This document shows positions 46,522 to 58,979 of a stretch of 64,000 nucleotides of DNA, piece by piece. The stretch is from Saxidomus purpurata (Eukaryota; Mollusca; Bivalvia; Venerida; Veneridae). The position numbers and the translations under genes were made by a program. Position 1 is the stretch's first letter. Each line of letters begins with the position of its first letter. The notes under the pieces are model-generated. The model made no database searches. It was not told the origin of the DNA and was given only the letters and a program-made list of their open reading frames with translations. The stretch lies in contig JAFMSR010000010.1 in the NCBI GenBank assembly GCA_022818135.1, forward strand, positions 36,511,757 through 36,575,756. Reading direction: 5' to 3'.

Positions 46522-49146
46522 TAGACATTTATAAGTTAATCCGAATCCGTTGCCGATTGCTACCTAGCCATATTTTAGAGGGGCGTCTCAAAACAATAAA
46601 TTAGAAAAAAGAAAAAATTACAATACGGGACATACTAATCCGATGTACTTAAGTATAAATATATTTATGAAAATTACCTTAAACTGTGTACGACAGAAAG
46701 TGCATTGACCGTAGTAAAATAATGTAAAATACTCATTTACAATAGCAAGAAATGAATTTGTGAGATCACTTTTAAAAAGTAAATGAGCTTTCCAAAGCGA
46801 TGCTTGGTGTATGAATTTTTATAAGCAATTATGCCACACATAATCGAATCTTTATACCGCGCGAGCTCACCAAGTGCCTCAGTAAGGTAGATACGTTTAG
46901 GTTTGAAACTGCAGAAAATATAACTGCTGACATTCAAGGAATTCTCGTCTTTTCCTAAATTTACAATTGCATTATCCTCATCTGACTGTGGCTTGACAGG
47001 CCTTGCACGTATCTGTCTCTACAGTATGTCCCATATATTCTACTTCACATAGACCGGGCGAGAACGTTGACGCTACCAGTAGGCGGACACCTCCCTTTTT
47101 AGCGTTTTCAAATATACCTTAAACGTACTTCGTGTCCTCTACATTACTTACCACTATTCGTACTGTATGTGTTGTCTTTCCGGTCTGAAACATACGTTTA
47201 CTATTCCTGATATTAATCTTCTAAGCAAACAAACTCAAATTCTGAACATACATGTAAATAAGTTCTGCTTGTTGCTATCAACATGACAGCCTGAACAAGG
47301 CAGTCTGCTATCATTTCATGGGCAGTGATAGTGGAAGCCCTTTATAAAGATAATGCTCTTTGAAAATGTTCTCCACATATTAAATACATATCAAACACGA
47401 AGCCAGTGTTTTGCTACAATTCTAGGACTGTACCGTATTTTGAGCATTTGGGTGCAATTATTCTGTTGCACCAAAATACCTTTGCTCGCTTGTTTTTATA
47501 CTTAGTTCATAGTTCCGATTCAGGACCTTTTTTTAAAACAGTTATCATTTTGATTGATTATTGGTCACAACTGTTTAATATTGCTTTCTATTATGAAATA
47601 AATCCTGTTTATTTAAATAAAATTACTCATTTATGAAAAAACGAGCCCACAGTGAGTGGAGGTGGCCGCGTACTGGTGAAAAACCGGTAACACAATTTCT
47701 TTTGGCTGTGACTTAAACGTATAGTGCGTAGTACTTTGATTATAATAAGTATTTCAGTGAAATTTTATGTCAAGAATTTATGCGTATAGTTATAGTAATT
47801 TTATTCAGGATGTCATTTGGATTATTTAAGGCTTATCATTTTTGGCCTGGGGACTGAAAGTCCCCTAGGCCTAAAACATTTCAAACACTGCATACAATTT
47901 CCCTGTGCTATGTGCGAATAACAACTGTAAACATGCGCTTTGGGAAAGTAGTGCAAGACAGACCAGATCAATCTTTTGTTTAAATATGGCATACGAGAAG
48001 AACAAATTACAAATAAAAACAGTACATATAACTTCAAATAATTGCAGAAAGGTCTATAGCTTACGGGCTGCATTACACAATTTTTTCTGTTTTAGAAATT
48101 ACTGCGCTGTTAGCTGATTACGGAAGATAATCATATGCATATCACGGAATATTTACGGAAATTTACGGAAACGTACGGAATTCGATATAAGAGTTTGTAG
48201 TTTGATTTTCAAATTCCTGATGTTATTTCATTGACAACTTTCTTATTTACGAACGATTACATATACATTTACCTAAAAATAAATTTCTTTAAAAAAAAGA
48301 TACAATTTACGTACATTCCCGAGAAGGAACTCACGTGATCAAAATCACCCGCCATTTATCGAGGACACTGCATGTCAAAGCCCAGTGAACGGTTTCACCG
48401 ATTAAAAGTACAAGGTAACCCAGAATCATTTTTGGTTTACCCTGTTATACACATTGTACAGTACCGTATTTATATTTCATTGATGGTATTGCTTTGTTTA
48501 TTTCTGTTTCAAGGTCTTGTCCTTGGTACACAATAGTTTTCGATCCACATCATCAGATATCGCTTGAAGTTGTACAAAGCCCAGATTGAAATATTTTTAT
48601 TGTTCTCTCAAACAATTGATATTGTTGACCATGTGATTATTTTTCATTTAACGTACGTTTTATAATAAAACAAACTTCCCTGCCACCCATATATTTGTGA
48701 ATCATTCATTCTGTGTCATATACTAAATTTCGCCCTATGCACATTTCGACCCGCGCTTTAGGTAAGGTTCAGCGTAAATCACGAAGGTCAAAAGTTGTTT
48801 TTAGGGGAGTTAATCTGTAGCCCCCAGGCCTTCAGCGCTCACAGCGCTTTGGTTGTTATGTGGTCCTTTACCTATTTTGAGGTGTATATTTTACTGTTTA
48901 CTGTTTATATTTAACATTCTTCTATAACGTAAAAACATAAAGAGTAAAACTAGAGGCAGATTAACTAATATATACATAAAGTATAGTATACATAAGTATA
49001 GACGAAATAAGATAGAGAACATTTAGACAAGATCAGAAATAAAGTACGTCCAGGATAAAATTTGCTTGAGATGACCCCTTCGAAACAGTGTCAGTTTGTC
49101 CGATTAGAACCTCAACGTAGGATTCGGATTAACTTATAAATGTCTA
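46522..49146. repeat. Perfect 27-bp inverted repeat enclosing 2.6 kb
   Basis: The stretch beginning TAGACATTTATAAGTTAATC and ending CGAATCC (46522-46548) recurs exactly, inverted, at 49120-49146. Outside it both arms continue with TTTT and CTAG in slightly shifted form. The enclosed sequence has no recognised gene. It may be a composite or large non-autonomous element, or two copies of a small repeat in opposite orientation. Confidence 0.6.
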
Positions 49147-49545
49147 GTAAAACATTCCGGTTTAAACAAACATAAAATGCGAGATATTTCTGCAAAGATA
49201 AACCAAACATTTGTATATATACAATACCAGTTTATCAGAAAAGAAATATATAAAGACAACTTTGCTGAATAAACTTTTATTCATCGATAACGTACAGATT
49301 AGTAAATGTTTAGTGAGTGTCGATATGTATAGTCTAACGCAATGTAACATTTACTGTCATCTCACGTGCAAAGGAAAAAAGTATGCACTCATCACGAAAA
49401 ATTGTGTTCTTGCCTGTATTTTAAAATGACACTGGTTTGTCTCTATAGATAAAGCAGGAGGGAAACATTATCCTTCAACAGTAGCATGTCGACATCATTT
49501 AACATTAGCTTTGTTACGCCGTCTAAATTTTTCAATATGTAAAAT

Positions 49546-51414
49546 TCATTCAAATCCATAAACATGAATGTTGTCGTCGTCCTCACAGCCAACTATGAGC
49601 TGTCCCTTTCGTCTGTCAACTGCTAATGATATGACTATCCCGAGTCCAGATAAAACCATTTTGCATTTCATATAGTTTGTGGCAGATAACTGAAGCACCT
49701 TTCCCGAACCTGCGCAAATATAGACATTATCTCCGACTGAAACAATATTTTCGATGTCATCCTTCGGTATATCCTTGCCACAAATATAGTAACGTTTTTC
49801 TTGTGCGACCGTTCTGGAAGATGATGATTCTTTTACAAGTTCAAAGCAAAACATCCTGTTGAACTCTGCAATTAGAACATCATTCTGGTCAGTTAATTGA
49901 AGTGCCATAGGATTTGTAAGTTTTATCGGCCATTTTCTTTTGCCAACAGCTTTAAAGTCCTTAACAATGGCAATGACCTCACCAGTTTGTGCGTGTAAAA
50001 TATGAAGCTCGAGTATATCTTCCTTTGAGTTAACATTGCTGCAAAAATCTTCATCCGACATAATCGCAATAATATTCTGACCATCAAATGCAATACAATG
50101 GGTATACAATCTCGTTGTAAAGCCACCTTCGTACGTTACGGAATCACTCTTTGCTTTATACCTATGAATTCTTCTCACGTTTTCAAAAGCTACAGCAACC
50201 ATGTCATACCCGATAGCACACATTCTTATCGGTTTTCCCGGCAAATTCAACGAAGTGAGAATTGAAAGGCTTTTTGATAGTAGCTTCAATTTGGCATTCT
50301 CTTGATCAATTAAAAAAAGTTGCCCAGTTTGTAATAAAACTGACCCAATAATGGAGCAGATATTTGTATCGCTTACATCTTTAACGCAAGGCGACATTAC
50401 ACTCTCGAGTTTTTCCATTGATGGCATAGAAGAAGATGTCTTTATACAAGTTTGTTTTAAACCAAAGTTAAGATATTCGCTCAGATCAGCTAATTTTGTT
50501 TCATTTCGATTTTGAATACAATTCTCCTCTTCTATTGGTGTTATAGCTCTATCTTTTTCGATAACAGTTACTTTTACAAGGGACTGTAACTCATTTAACT
50601 GTGGAGTTGTTTTAAAATCCAGCCTTCTGTATCCTTTTCTTTGTAAGGAGGTGACGTTGGTTTTAACAGACTGATGTTTCTCGTGTAGCATAAAAGCCAC
50701 AATCTTAGCAAGGTCCTTATTTTCACTTTTCAAAGCTGCTTCTAAAACGCCCTGACATTTAATTTGTGATTTTTCAATTTCATCCAGCTCTTGCACGTCT
50801 TTTTCGAGTTCTTGTACTATGGTTTCTGTTGACGCCTTTGCTTTGTCTGTTGACATCTTTAAAATTTCCTGTAGTATAGATCTATTCTGTCTGAAAATGT
50901 GTTCTTGATCTTCATGCAAACTAGTTATATTTTCAGTCTTGATCTTTCTAACCAATTTCGTTGCATGCGAAATTACATCAAGTTCTTTTTGCATGTCACT
51001 GAATACCTCTCCATGTTTTACTGCGGTTATATTTGTTATATTTCTACACTCAGTATGAGTATCAGTTAGACATGTCGAACAGACATTTACATCATGATTT
51101 TCACAATGGTACGTAACGTTCATATCCGTATGAAACGGGCAAGTTATCATAGCTTTAACATCTCTTAATGCCTCAGCATTCTTTGGAAAACTGTGTGTTT
51201 GCACCGAATGTTTTCTCGTCATTCTGGCTTTCTTGTGTTCTTTAATGCAAACATGACATAAATACTCAACACAAGTCCAGCAAAATCCTACGGCTTCCTC
51301 TTTTGTGTCATCAAATAAACAAGGATCACACGATATTATTTCACTAAACTTGTTCATACAAGTATCCTTTTCGTGTTCATTTGCCGAAGTGTCAACTGGA
51401 CTTGAGAAATCCAT
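49546..51414 (-). CDS. RING-less double-B-box/coiled-coil/propeller protein (TRIM-related)
   Basis: A single-exon gene of 622 residues. B-box 1 spans about residues 29-69 (Cys29, Cys32, Cys45, Cys48, Cys53, Cys56, His60, His69); B-box 2 spans 92-123 (Cys92, His95, Cys104, His107, Cys112, Cys115, His120, Cys123). A charged coiled-coil region follows from about 135 to 265, then a linker, and from about 345 to the end a beta-propeller-like domain with repeated strands (GQLFLIDQENAKLKLL, LPGKPIRMCAIG, NVYICAGSGKVLQLS, IHVYGFE). There is no RING, so it should not act as a RING ubiquitin ligase alone; such proteins may scaffold or pair with TRIM ligases. Bivalves have large families of these, often linked to immunity (family knowledge). 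It is a tandem paralogue of the gene at 54.1-56.1 kb. The start Met precedes the first zinc ligands by 28 residues. Confidence 0.88.
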   Translation of the reverse strand: MDFSSPVDTSANEHEKDTCMNKFSEIISCDPCLFDDTKEEAVGFCWTCVEYLCHVCIKEHKKARMTRKHSVQTHSFPKNAEALRDVKAMITCPFHTDMNVTYHCENHDVNVCSTCLTDTHTECRNITNITAVKHGEVFSDMQKELDVISHATKLVRKIKTENITSLHEDQEHIFRQNRSILQEILKMSTDKAKASTETIVQELEKDVQELDEIEKSQIKCQGVLEAALKSENKDLAKIVAFMLHEKHQSVKTNVTSLQRKGYRRLDFKTTPQLNELQSLVKVTVIEKDRAITPIEEENCIQNRNETKLADLSEYLNFGLKQTCIKTSSSMPSMEKLESVMSPCVKDVSDTNICSIIGSVLLQTGQLFLIDQENAKLKLLSKSLSILTSLNLPGKPIRMCAIGYDMVAVAFENVRRIHRYKAKSDSVTYEGGFTTRLYTHCIAFDGQNIIAIMSDEDFCSNVNSKEDILELHILHAQTGEVIAIVKDFKAVGKRKWPIKLTNPMALQLTDQNDVLIAEFNRMFCFELVKESSSSRTVAQEKRYYICGKDIPKDDIENIVSVGDNVYICAGSGKVLQLSATNYMKCKMVLSGLGIVISLAVDRRKGQLIVGCEDDDNIHVYGFE

Positions 51415-54130
51415 ACTCGTCTTCTTTCTAGATAAACCTCACGACCGCAATTCTCAAATAAGTTCTTTTCCAATTCTTGTTTTTATGTCCTAGTCTTTCC
51501 ACACATATTTTGAAAGGACGCTCTGTTGTTTGGTCTGTTGATCTGATTATTCGGTATAACTTTTAAATAACGTTCAGGTCTATTTTCTTCCTAGCGAAAC
51601 CAAATCGAAAAGAGTTGTTTATAAAGCGATCCGTATATCGAACAATTTATCGTATCATGTCTGACGTCAATGTAATTAAACATGCATATAACTGTCTAAG
51701 ATTACAGGGATAAACCGTGCATGTCAAACTCGTAAGGATTGAAACATAATCAAGCATAGATCTCAGTTATGTTATATAACCTATACTTTGTGTGTTTATA
51801 ACTACACAGCATACACATTTTTTTATTCATTCATTTGTTTTCAAAAATTGCATATTATTAAACTAATCGTGTTTAGAAAGAAAGAACTAGTATGTAAACC
51901 TATTAATCTCTGAAAAAGAAACCCTCATAAACTCTCAGTAATTGGGAATTCTCCGTTGTCTAAGCATTGTTAAGACATTTAAGACAAATAGGACATATTA
52001 CTAAGGTTATTTACCTATTTCTTTTTGTGTTAAATGAGCACCATCTTTTGTTTTGTTTAATCTCTTTAAAGATTGTAAAAGTCTTTCTAGAAATATTTAG
52101 GTTTACATATTTTCTAAACACATAAAGTAAATGAGTTTTAAGAATTTTGCAAATATAATTAGCTTTTGTCAGGCACTGCCAGGGTTCTGACCTTGTAAAT
52201 TGTGATGATCATTTTTAAATGGTTGCGTGTTCTTAACATATGAAATTGAAATAATACAATAACTATTAAATATCAACAAACAGCAGTTGTCTTTTATCAG
52301 GGTGTTACCTTTGTGTTGTTTTTAAACGTGCGGTACACTGTACATGTATAGGTTGTAAAATTTTATTGTAAAATCAGGTAGTTTTATTTAAGCCCATGCT
52401 ATAGCTTTTGGAAGAGACTGAATAAAATCAGTCTGCCATCTTGAGAGACTGAATAAAAAGAAGTCTACAGCTTTAGAGAAAATATAACCATGAGACATTA
52501 AGTACATGTAAAAGCATTCTGCAATCTTGAAATATCATCGACTATTCTGCAATCTCAGCGACTGATTAAAGCCGTTCTACCATCTTGGGAGAATGTTTTG
52601 TACTTGTGTCGTTCAGAATAGCATTGAAGGCTTTAACTGAATGATGACAAGTTCAACAAAACTAGTAGATAGAGGATGGTACAGATGAAGTGTACATAGC
52701 ACATACAAATGTACCCTTGACTGGAGTTCAAATTTTCACACGTTTATTACACCCTTTTTTGCATCTTCAGAGTAATACTCTTTGAAATTATGTGACTTTT
52801 CAAAATGACAGTATAACAACCTGGTCAAGAAAGATACATGATCTTAAAACACAAGGAATGCTTTGAAAACAAGTAAGAAAAAAGTTATACTTGTTCATTT
52901 TTATTGAAGGATAGAAATGAAAACATACCCTACATATTTGGTTTATATTCAATATTTGATTATGATAGACAGAGACATTCATTGTGGTACATTTTATTCA
53001 ATAGAAATAAAAATCTTATACATTCATACATTTTGGTTGTAATTTCTGTAATATTCTATTTAAGGAGTAAACATCTTTGTAGTTAACTTCTTCATGTACT
53101 TCTGATATATACATGTACTAGAAAATGGCAGACAAAGTATCAAAAGGCGATAATTCTCAGTTCTTTTCAAATTATGGATAAAAACGGAAGTGTCACAAGG
53201 CACTTCTTTTACAGAGGCGTTGTCTGGACAAGGGTGACATTATCATATAAGCAGGACTTTTCTTCAAAAATCATTTTTAAAGCTCTCTGGGCTCAATGTG
53301 TATTTATTATTACTTTCTTCTTATAACATTTCTGTTTGGCAAATGAAAATGAACTCTGAAGTTCTGCCACCTGTCACTGAATTAGAAAATACGATCACGC
53401 CATATTTAAGATAAAGTTTCAGCAGTTAATGAACTGTTAAAAATACTTATTGTGCGTCTTTCAAGATACGACATTTTCCTGACTTTCAATGACGTGTATG
53501 AATGTTTAAATATTATCCTTACAGAAATACCCTCACACTCGTGTATAGAAGTCTATTTAGTATTGTATTGGTTTTTTGTAAAATTACATTCATGTATGTT
53601 ATTGGTTTGGTATCTCGGGCGAGGACAGTCTTCAACTCCTGAAAAAAATCCCACAAACATAACACACGTATTGTAATATGGTGCTTGCACTTAACCATAG
53701 AAAAAAAACTTAACTTACATATTATCCTGTATTGAAAGAGTGAAAAGTTATATGTAATCATAAATATTGCATGCATGTGTACATAATTATATAGCGTCGG
53801 AGGCCAGACTGTGTTTCACAATGAACAGTCCGCTTATACAGGGTATAATTATGAATCTGAAACAGTTTTTATGCAATTCTTTATTAAGACTGTGACAATG
53901 ATTACTACCCGTCACCTTCTCAGACATTCTAATAATGAAACTATCCCTAACCTTAGGTGAGCTATGAAACAAGGCGCGTATTTCATCAGAAAAAAACATT
54001 AGAAAAATGGATTCTGTACATTTAACATAATCCATTTTTGTTAAAATGTTAGTAAACGAGCAAACACATCATAACTAAGTATTACCGGTATTAAACACAT
54101 TTCTATCAAATGCAGTGTTCTTTTGACTTC
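51415..54130. other. Spacer between the two B-box genes
   Basis: It holds the promoter of the downstream B-box gene (minus strand, with a weak TATA-like TTTAAAAG near 51558) and otherwise AT-rich sequence without recognised genes. Around 52.4-52.6 kb short pieces (GAGACTGAATAAAA, CTGCAATCT) recur loosely. Confidence 0.4.
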
Positions 54131-54133
54131 TTT

Positions 54134-56105
54134 TCAACACAAACAAGCTACATATAGGCCACATGTATATGCATACACACATGCATACACATGAATGTTG
54201 TCGTCCTCAAAACAGCCTATGATAATGAATTCTCGTTTCTTATCAACGGCTATCGATAGTGCATTTTTGACGTCAGATATGATTATCCTCGCCGTCCTGT
54301 AGTCTCGTGCAGACAATCTGAGAACGCTTCCGGAGTTTGTACAAGCATAAATAAATTTTTTATCCGAGGCAACATTTTGTATGTCATCTTTCGGCATATC
54401 ACCGCCACATATATGATACCTTTTCTCGCTGGCGAACGACTTTGACCTACTATCTTTTATGAGTTCAAAGCAAAGAAGTCTGTTCTTTTCTGCTATGATG
54501 ATGTCATTCTGATCTGTACAGTGAATTGCCGTTGTGTTCTTCAGTATAACTGGCCAGTTTCTTTTCCTCGGAACTCTGAAATCTTCTATGATATCAAGAA
54601 CTTTTCCCGTTTGAACTTGAAGGATGTGCAATTCAATTATGTCATTTTTTGCATCATTTTTAGTGAGGAAATCTTGGTCTGACATAATCGCTATGATATT
54701 TTCGCCATCGTATGCCAAACCACTGTTGTACAAATCTGTATTAAAGCCACCTTCGTAACTTATTGAATACATTGTTACTTTGTATGTATTTATTCTTTTC
54801 AGATTCTCAAAGCTAACAACCACAGTGTCAGGACCGATCGCACACATTCTTATCGGTTTTCCTGGTAACCGCAAGGAACTCCGAAGAGAGAGATCGGCAG
54901 CCAAGCTTTTTATTTTCAAATTTGCGTAATCAAGCAACAGATGTTGTCCAGTTTCAAGCACAGTTGCATCATGAATTATACATTGCTTCCTATCTTTTGT
55001 ATCTTTAATGCAATAAAGATTTTCCTGAGTATTGATTTTTTTATTCTTTGTTGATGCCAAAGCATATGAATTAGATCTTGGCTGTTTATCATCATCGTTG
55101 AAAGTTAGTTCATTCTGCTCTGCTATGATATCGCTAGTTTCAACTGGAAATTGATTTTCAAGTTTTTCAGCAGAGGATTTCTTCTGGTGATCACGCTCTG
55201 AAAAGGCTGTATACTCTTTATTTCCCATCAATGAAATAGAATGACGACATTGACTCTGACTTAACAGAGGTGCCTTAGCATGCTGCAATTTTACAGGTCC
55301 TTTCTTTTGCAAGGCACCAACATCTTCTTCGAGTGATTTTATTCTTTTATCCATAACATATGCAATGACATTTAAATTTTCATTACATTCATTCGCTGAA
55401 GCTGCGTCCAAGACTTGTTGATACTTTCTATGGGAAATGTCCATTTCATCTACTTCAGTTATGTCTTTTTCAATTTTCTGTACTAAAGATTTTGTCAATA
55501 CCTTGGTGTCAGTTTTTGACATATCTAGTACTTCCTCTGTTATCGATTGATTTTCACGTGAAAAACGTTCTACATCTTCGTATAAACCTTTTATATTTTC
55601 TGTTTTCGTTTTACGTGTCGAATCTATAGCTTCTGAAAGTGCACGGAATTCTTCCTGTACGTCATTCAATATGTTGACAGTATTTTCTGCTTTAACGATT
55701 TCAACTACTTTCTCGCAATTTGTGTGGTTTTCAGCCCGGCATATTGAACATGCATACGATAAATGATTTTCACAATAGTAAGAAACAGTCATATCTGTAT
55801 GTAAAGAACACGTTACCATGGCTTTAACTTCTTTCAATGATTCTGCATTCTTTGGAAAATCGTCCTGTTGAACAGCGTGTTTTCTAGACATCCTGGCTTT
55901 TTTATGTTCTTTTATGCAACTTGGACAAAGATACTCAAAACATGTCCAACAAAACCCAAATGCTTCCTCCTTTGATTCATCGTATAAACAAGGATCACAA
56001 AAAATGATTTCACCAAGAATTAGCCCTGGTACGTTTTCTTCAGACTTTTTGCCTGTTATTTAGCAATATATCACCAACGTTCGCATCTGTTTGAGTAACA
56101 TCCAT
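54134..56105 (-). CDS. Second B-box/coiled-coil/propeller protein, N-terminal frameshift
   Basis: This paralogue of the 49.5-kb gene has the same strand, layout and motifs. The intact frame covers both B-boxes (box 1: CDPC, CWTC, CPSCIKEH upstream of the Met at 55891; box 2: Cys28, His31, Cys40, His43, Cys48, Cys51, His56, Cys59 counted from that Met), a coiled coil, and the propeller with GKPIRMCAIG and DDNIHVY. The natural start seems to be the ATG at 56105 (MDVTQTD), but its frame hits TGA at 56040-56042. The B-box frame is open only from 56059 and has no Met before 55891, which would delete most of box 1. A one-base excess in the A5 run at 56046-56050 explains this: sequencing error or a recent null allele. 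An unannotated spliced 5' exon is also possible. The C-terminus runs about 15 residues past the paralogue's end, through CA/TG-rich sequence. Confidence 0.78.
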
Positions 56106-58080
56106 TGCTATGTTTTACATTTCACATACACTGCCAAAAGTGTAACGTTGTTAAAGGTGATTTATGATCTAGGACACTGTATAAAACGTATTTTATCGAT
56201 CGTATAATAGGTGGGTAGAAAAATTCCTCTACTGTAAATATTACGCGATCAAAGGGAGTTTACAAAGGAAATAAAGAATGTGTTTAAGTACAAGCAGTTA
56301 CCTTTCATACACGTTTTCGACCTGCAATGTTTTCAACTTTTTGAGTAGAAGGTGACGTAGCATAAACCAAAATATGGTATCACTGATTGATGTAGGCTAT
56401 CAGAACATGGTTCGATGTGATATTGATTGACGCAACATGCTCACTCAAAAATGATTGAGTTTTGTCATCAGAAATTTCTCTTATACGTGTATATATTATT
56501 GTCGGATATTATCGTTTCTTCCCCTTGCATCAATTTCTTGACAATAAGAACAAATAATACAATTGCATAGCACGGTTTCCCATGCCTTCAGATCATTTTT
56601 TTTTCATTTTTGTGCGTATGTACGCGTCAGCATGATTGTTAATTAATACACACGTATACGTACATGAAAGCGAGGAAATATTATGATATTGAGAATACAG
56701 TCGCACAATATTTTATTATCTAGCGATTGTAGAATTTCAATGATCACTCTCCTCTGTTACAATTCTTCTTCAGGAGAGGAGAGTATGATACGTTTGTTGA
56801 TGTCTTTTCGCAGAAATATAGTCTCATATATACTAATTTATTTAGTCTCATGATGAGTTTACTTTCAGATCTTCATTGCTTTTGGTTGTTTTATGCAATT
56901 GATTGGGGAAAGAACATGTTAATTGGTAAGAACTAGGCTTCGACAAATCGGATGCAAACTGATAAAACTGGCGTCTTAAAATGACCTTCTGTAACTGTGC
57001 CCTTTCATTAGATGTGTTTGTTTAATTTAACGTATTCCTAGGTAAGATATTGCAATTCACAGAACTCCAGTGTCCTGGTGGTCGACGAAGGTTTTTATCA
57101 TTAAAGTCTATTGTCAAAATTCAACGCATACATCGTGTCTGGAAGTAAATGATTTCTGTTTCGTTTGTTTTTAGGGTTTGGAATCGTTTCTTTTAAGTAA
57201 TATTGCAAATACAGAAAAACGGAAATTTCGTTGGAAGTCTTCCATTAGTTTAGTCTTTTCAGTTTATGACCCGATATTGCCCAATACAAATAATCAATAT
57301 TTTCCAGGTTCGCGCCAAATTACTCCTTTACACTGGTGAATTAGGAGAGTTTGATGCGCAAAGGAATAAAATAGGACAGGGCGCAGTAAACGCGCAAATA
57401 AAACTATGTGAACAAAAGTCGATGTATAAAAATATTGACACATTTTTTCAACATGTATGTATGTAATTGGTTAGTACTCGACATTAAACGAATGAATAAG
57501 ATGTTCACATGATCTAATGTGCGGGTTGTTATAAAAATGCTTAAAACGCCGAAATTTTACTAAAGGTGTTTTAGAAAGAAATAATCACCTTCCATCAGTT
57601 TTTCAAATACTTTGAATTTTAAATGTGATTGTTCTCATGCTACATTTATTGATATTTCTCAATTTTACGGATATGAAAAAAGACAGTTTCAGTTAAGAAT
57701 AAAGGAGTTAGAAACTCGAAGAGAAAAAATCAGTTTAAACAAATCTTTAAACTCATGACATTCACAAGCATCCGAGTATTTATTAGCTTTCTTATTACTA
57801 CAGTGTTAAAGAATTTACTCTCTAGTGCTATGGGTCGAGCCCATTTGTTTTTAATGAAATATGTTACTATAATAGGAGGGCCAAGATGGTCCTATATCAC
57901 TCACCTTATGACAATATGTGACCAAACTCCAACCCTAAACTATATATCATAAACGCAAACATTCTCTTTAATCATGACAAGACAAACCTTTTTACCAATT
58001 TACATGATGGTTGTATTGTAAACGTCACTTGTATGGCCCCTTGCCCTAATCTTTGACACCAGATGATCCATATTAAAATT
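56106..58080. other. No recognisable gene
   Basis: This includes the upstream region of the second B-box gene. No conserved exon or clear transposon was seen; short frames are unsupported. Confidence 0.4.
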
Positions 58081-58975
58081 CGATCTACATTGCATCAAGA
58101 TGATTACCAAGTTTCATGAATATTCAATGATAAATGCAACCTCTATTGCATACACAATCGTTTTCTAAGATTTGACCCTGTGACCTTGTTTTTCACCATA
58201 GATAACCCATATGCTAAATCAATCTAGAATTTATCAAACTAGTCATTTTGGCCAAGTTTCATGATGATCCAATGAAAGATGCAACCTGTATTGCATACAT
58301 AAGACTTTTCTTGAGTTGACCACGTGACCTAATTTTGACCTCATATGATTCATAATCAAACTCGACATAGATTCTATAATGGCAGTCATTCTGACCAAGT
58401 TTCATGAAGATCCAGTGACAAATGCAACCTCTAAATGCATACACATGGTTTTTGTATGATTTGACCCCGTGACTTAGTTTTGACCTCACATAAACCTTAT
58501 TCAAGGAATTAGATTTCATCAAGGCAATCATAGTGACCAAGTTTCATGCAGATCCAATGAAAAATGCAGTCTCCATTGCATACACAAGGTTTTTCTATGT
58601 TTTGACCCCGTGACCTATTCTTCGACCCCAGATGACCAATATTCGAACTCGACCTTGATTTCCTATCAAGGCAATCACTATGAACAAGATTCATGAAGAT
58701 CCAATGAAAAATGCAGTCTCTATTACATACACAAGGTTTTTCTATGTTTTGACATCGTGACCTAGATTTTGACCCCAAATGACCAATATGTGAACTCAAC
58801 CTAGATGTATAGTCATTCTGACCAAGTTTCATGAAAATCTGATGAAAAATGCAGACTCTATTGCATACACAAGGTTAAGTGTGGACAGACAGACACACGA
58901 CAACCAGACAGACAGACGACAGACACCAGGCAATCACAATATTTCACCATGAGCACCTTGTGTCTTAATCACTTA
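58080..58975. mobile_element. Tandem-core element with ACAGACAGAC tail
   Basis: Six units of about 135-150 bases begin near 58098, 58250, 58396, 58537, 58683 and 58818. They share ACCAAGTTTCATGAAGATCC, AAAAATGCAGTCTCTATTGC, ATACACAAGGTTTTTCTATG and TTTTGACCCCGTGACC. The array ends in GTGTGGACAGACAGACACAC, further GACAGAC repeats and CACCATGAGCACCTTGTG. Frames over it are by-products of the repeat. Confidence 0.7.
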
Positions 58976-58979
58976 TTTA

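Noticed and set aside
58259..58832. Minus-strand frames with repeated FHWIFMKLGQND-like blocks
   Set aside because: They are translations of the tandem units of the 58.1-59.0 kb element.
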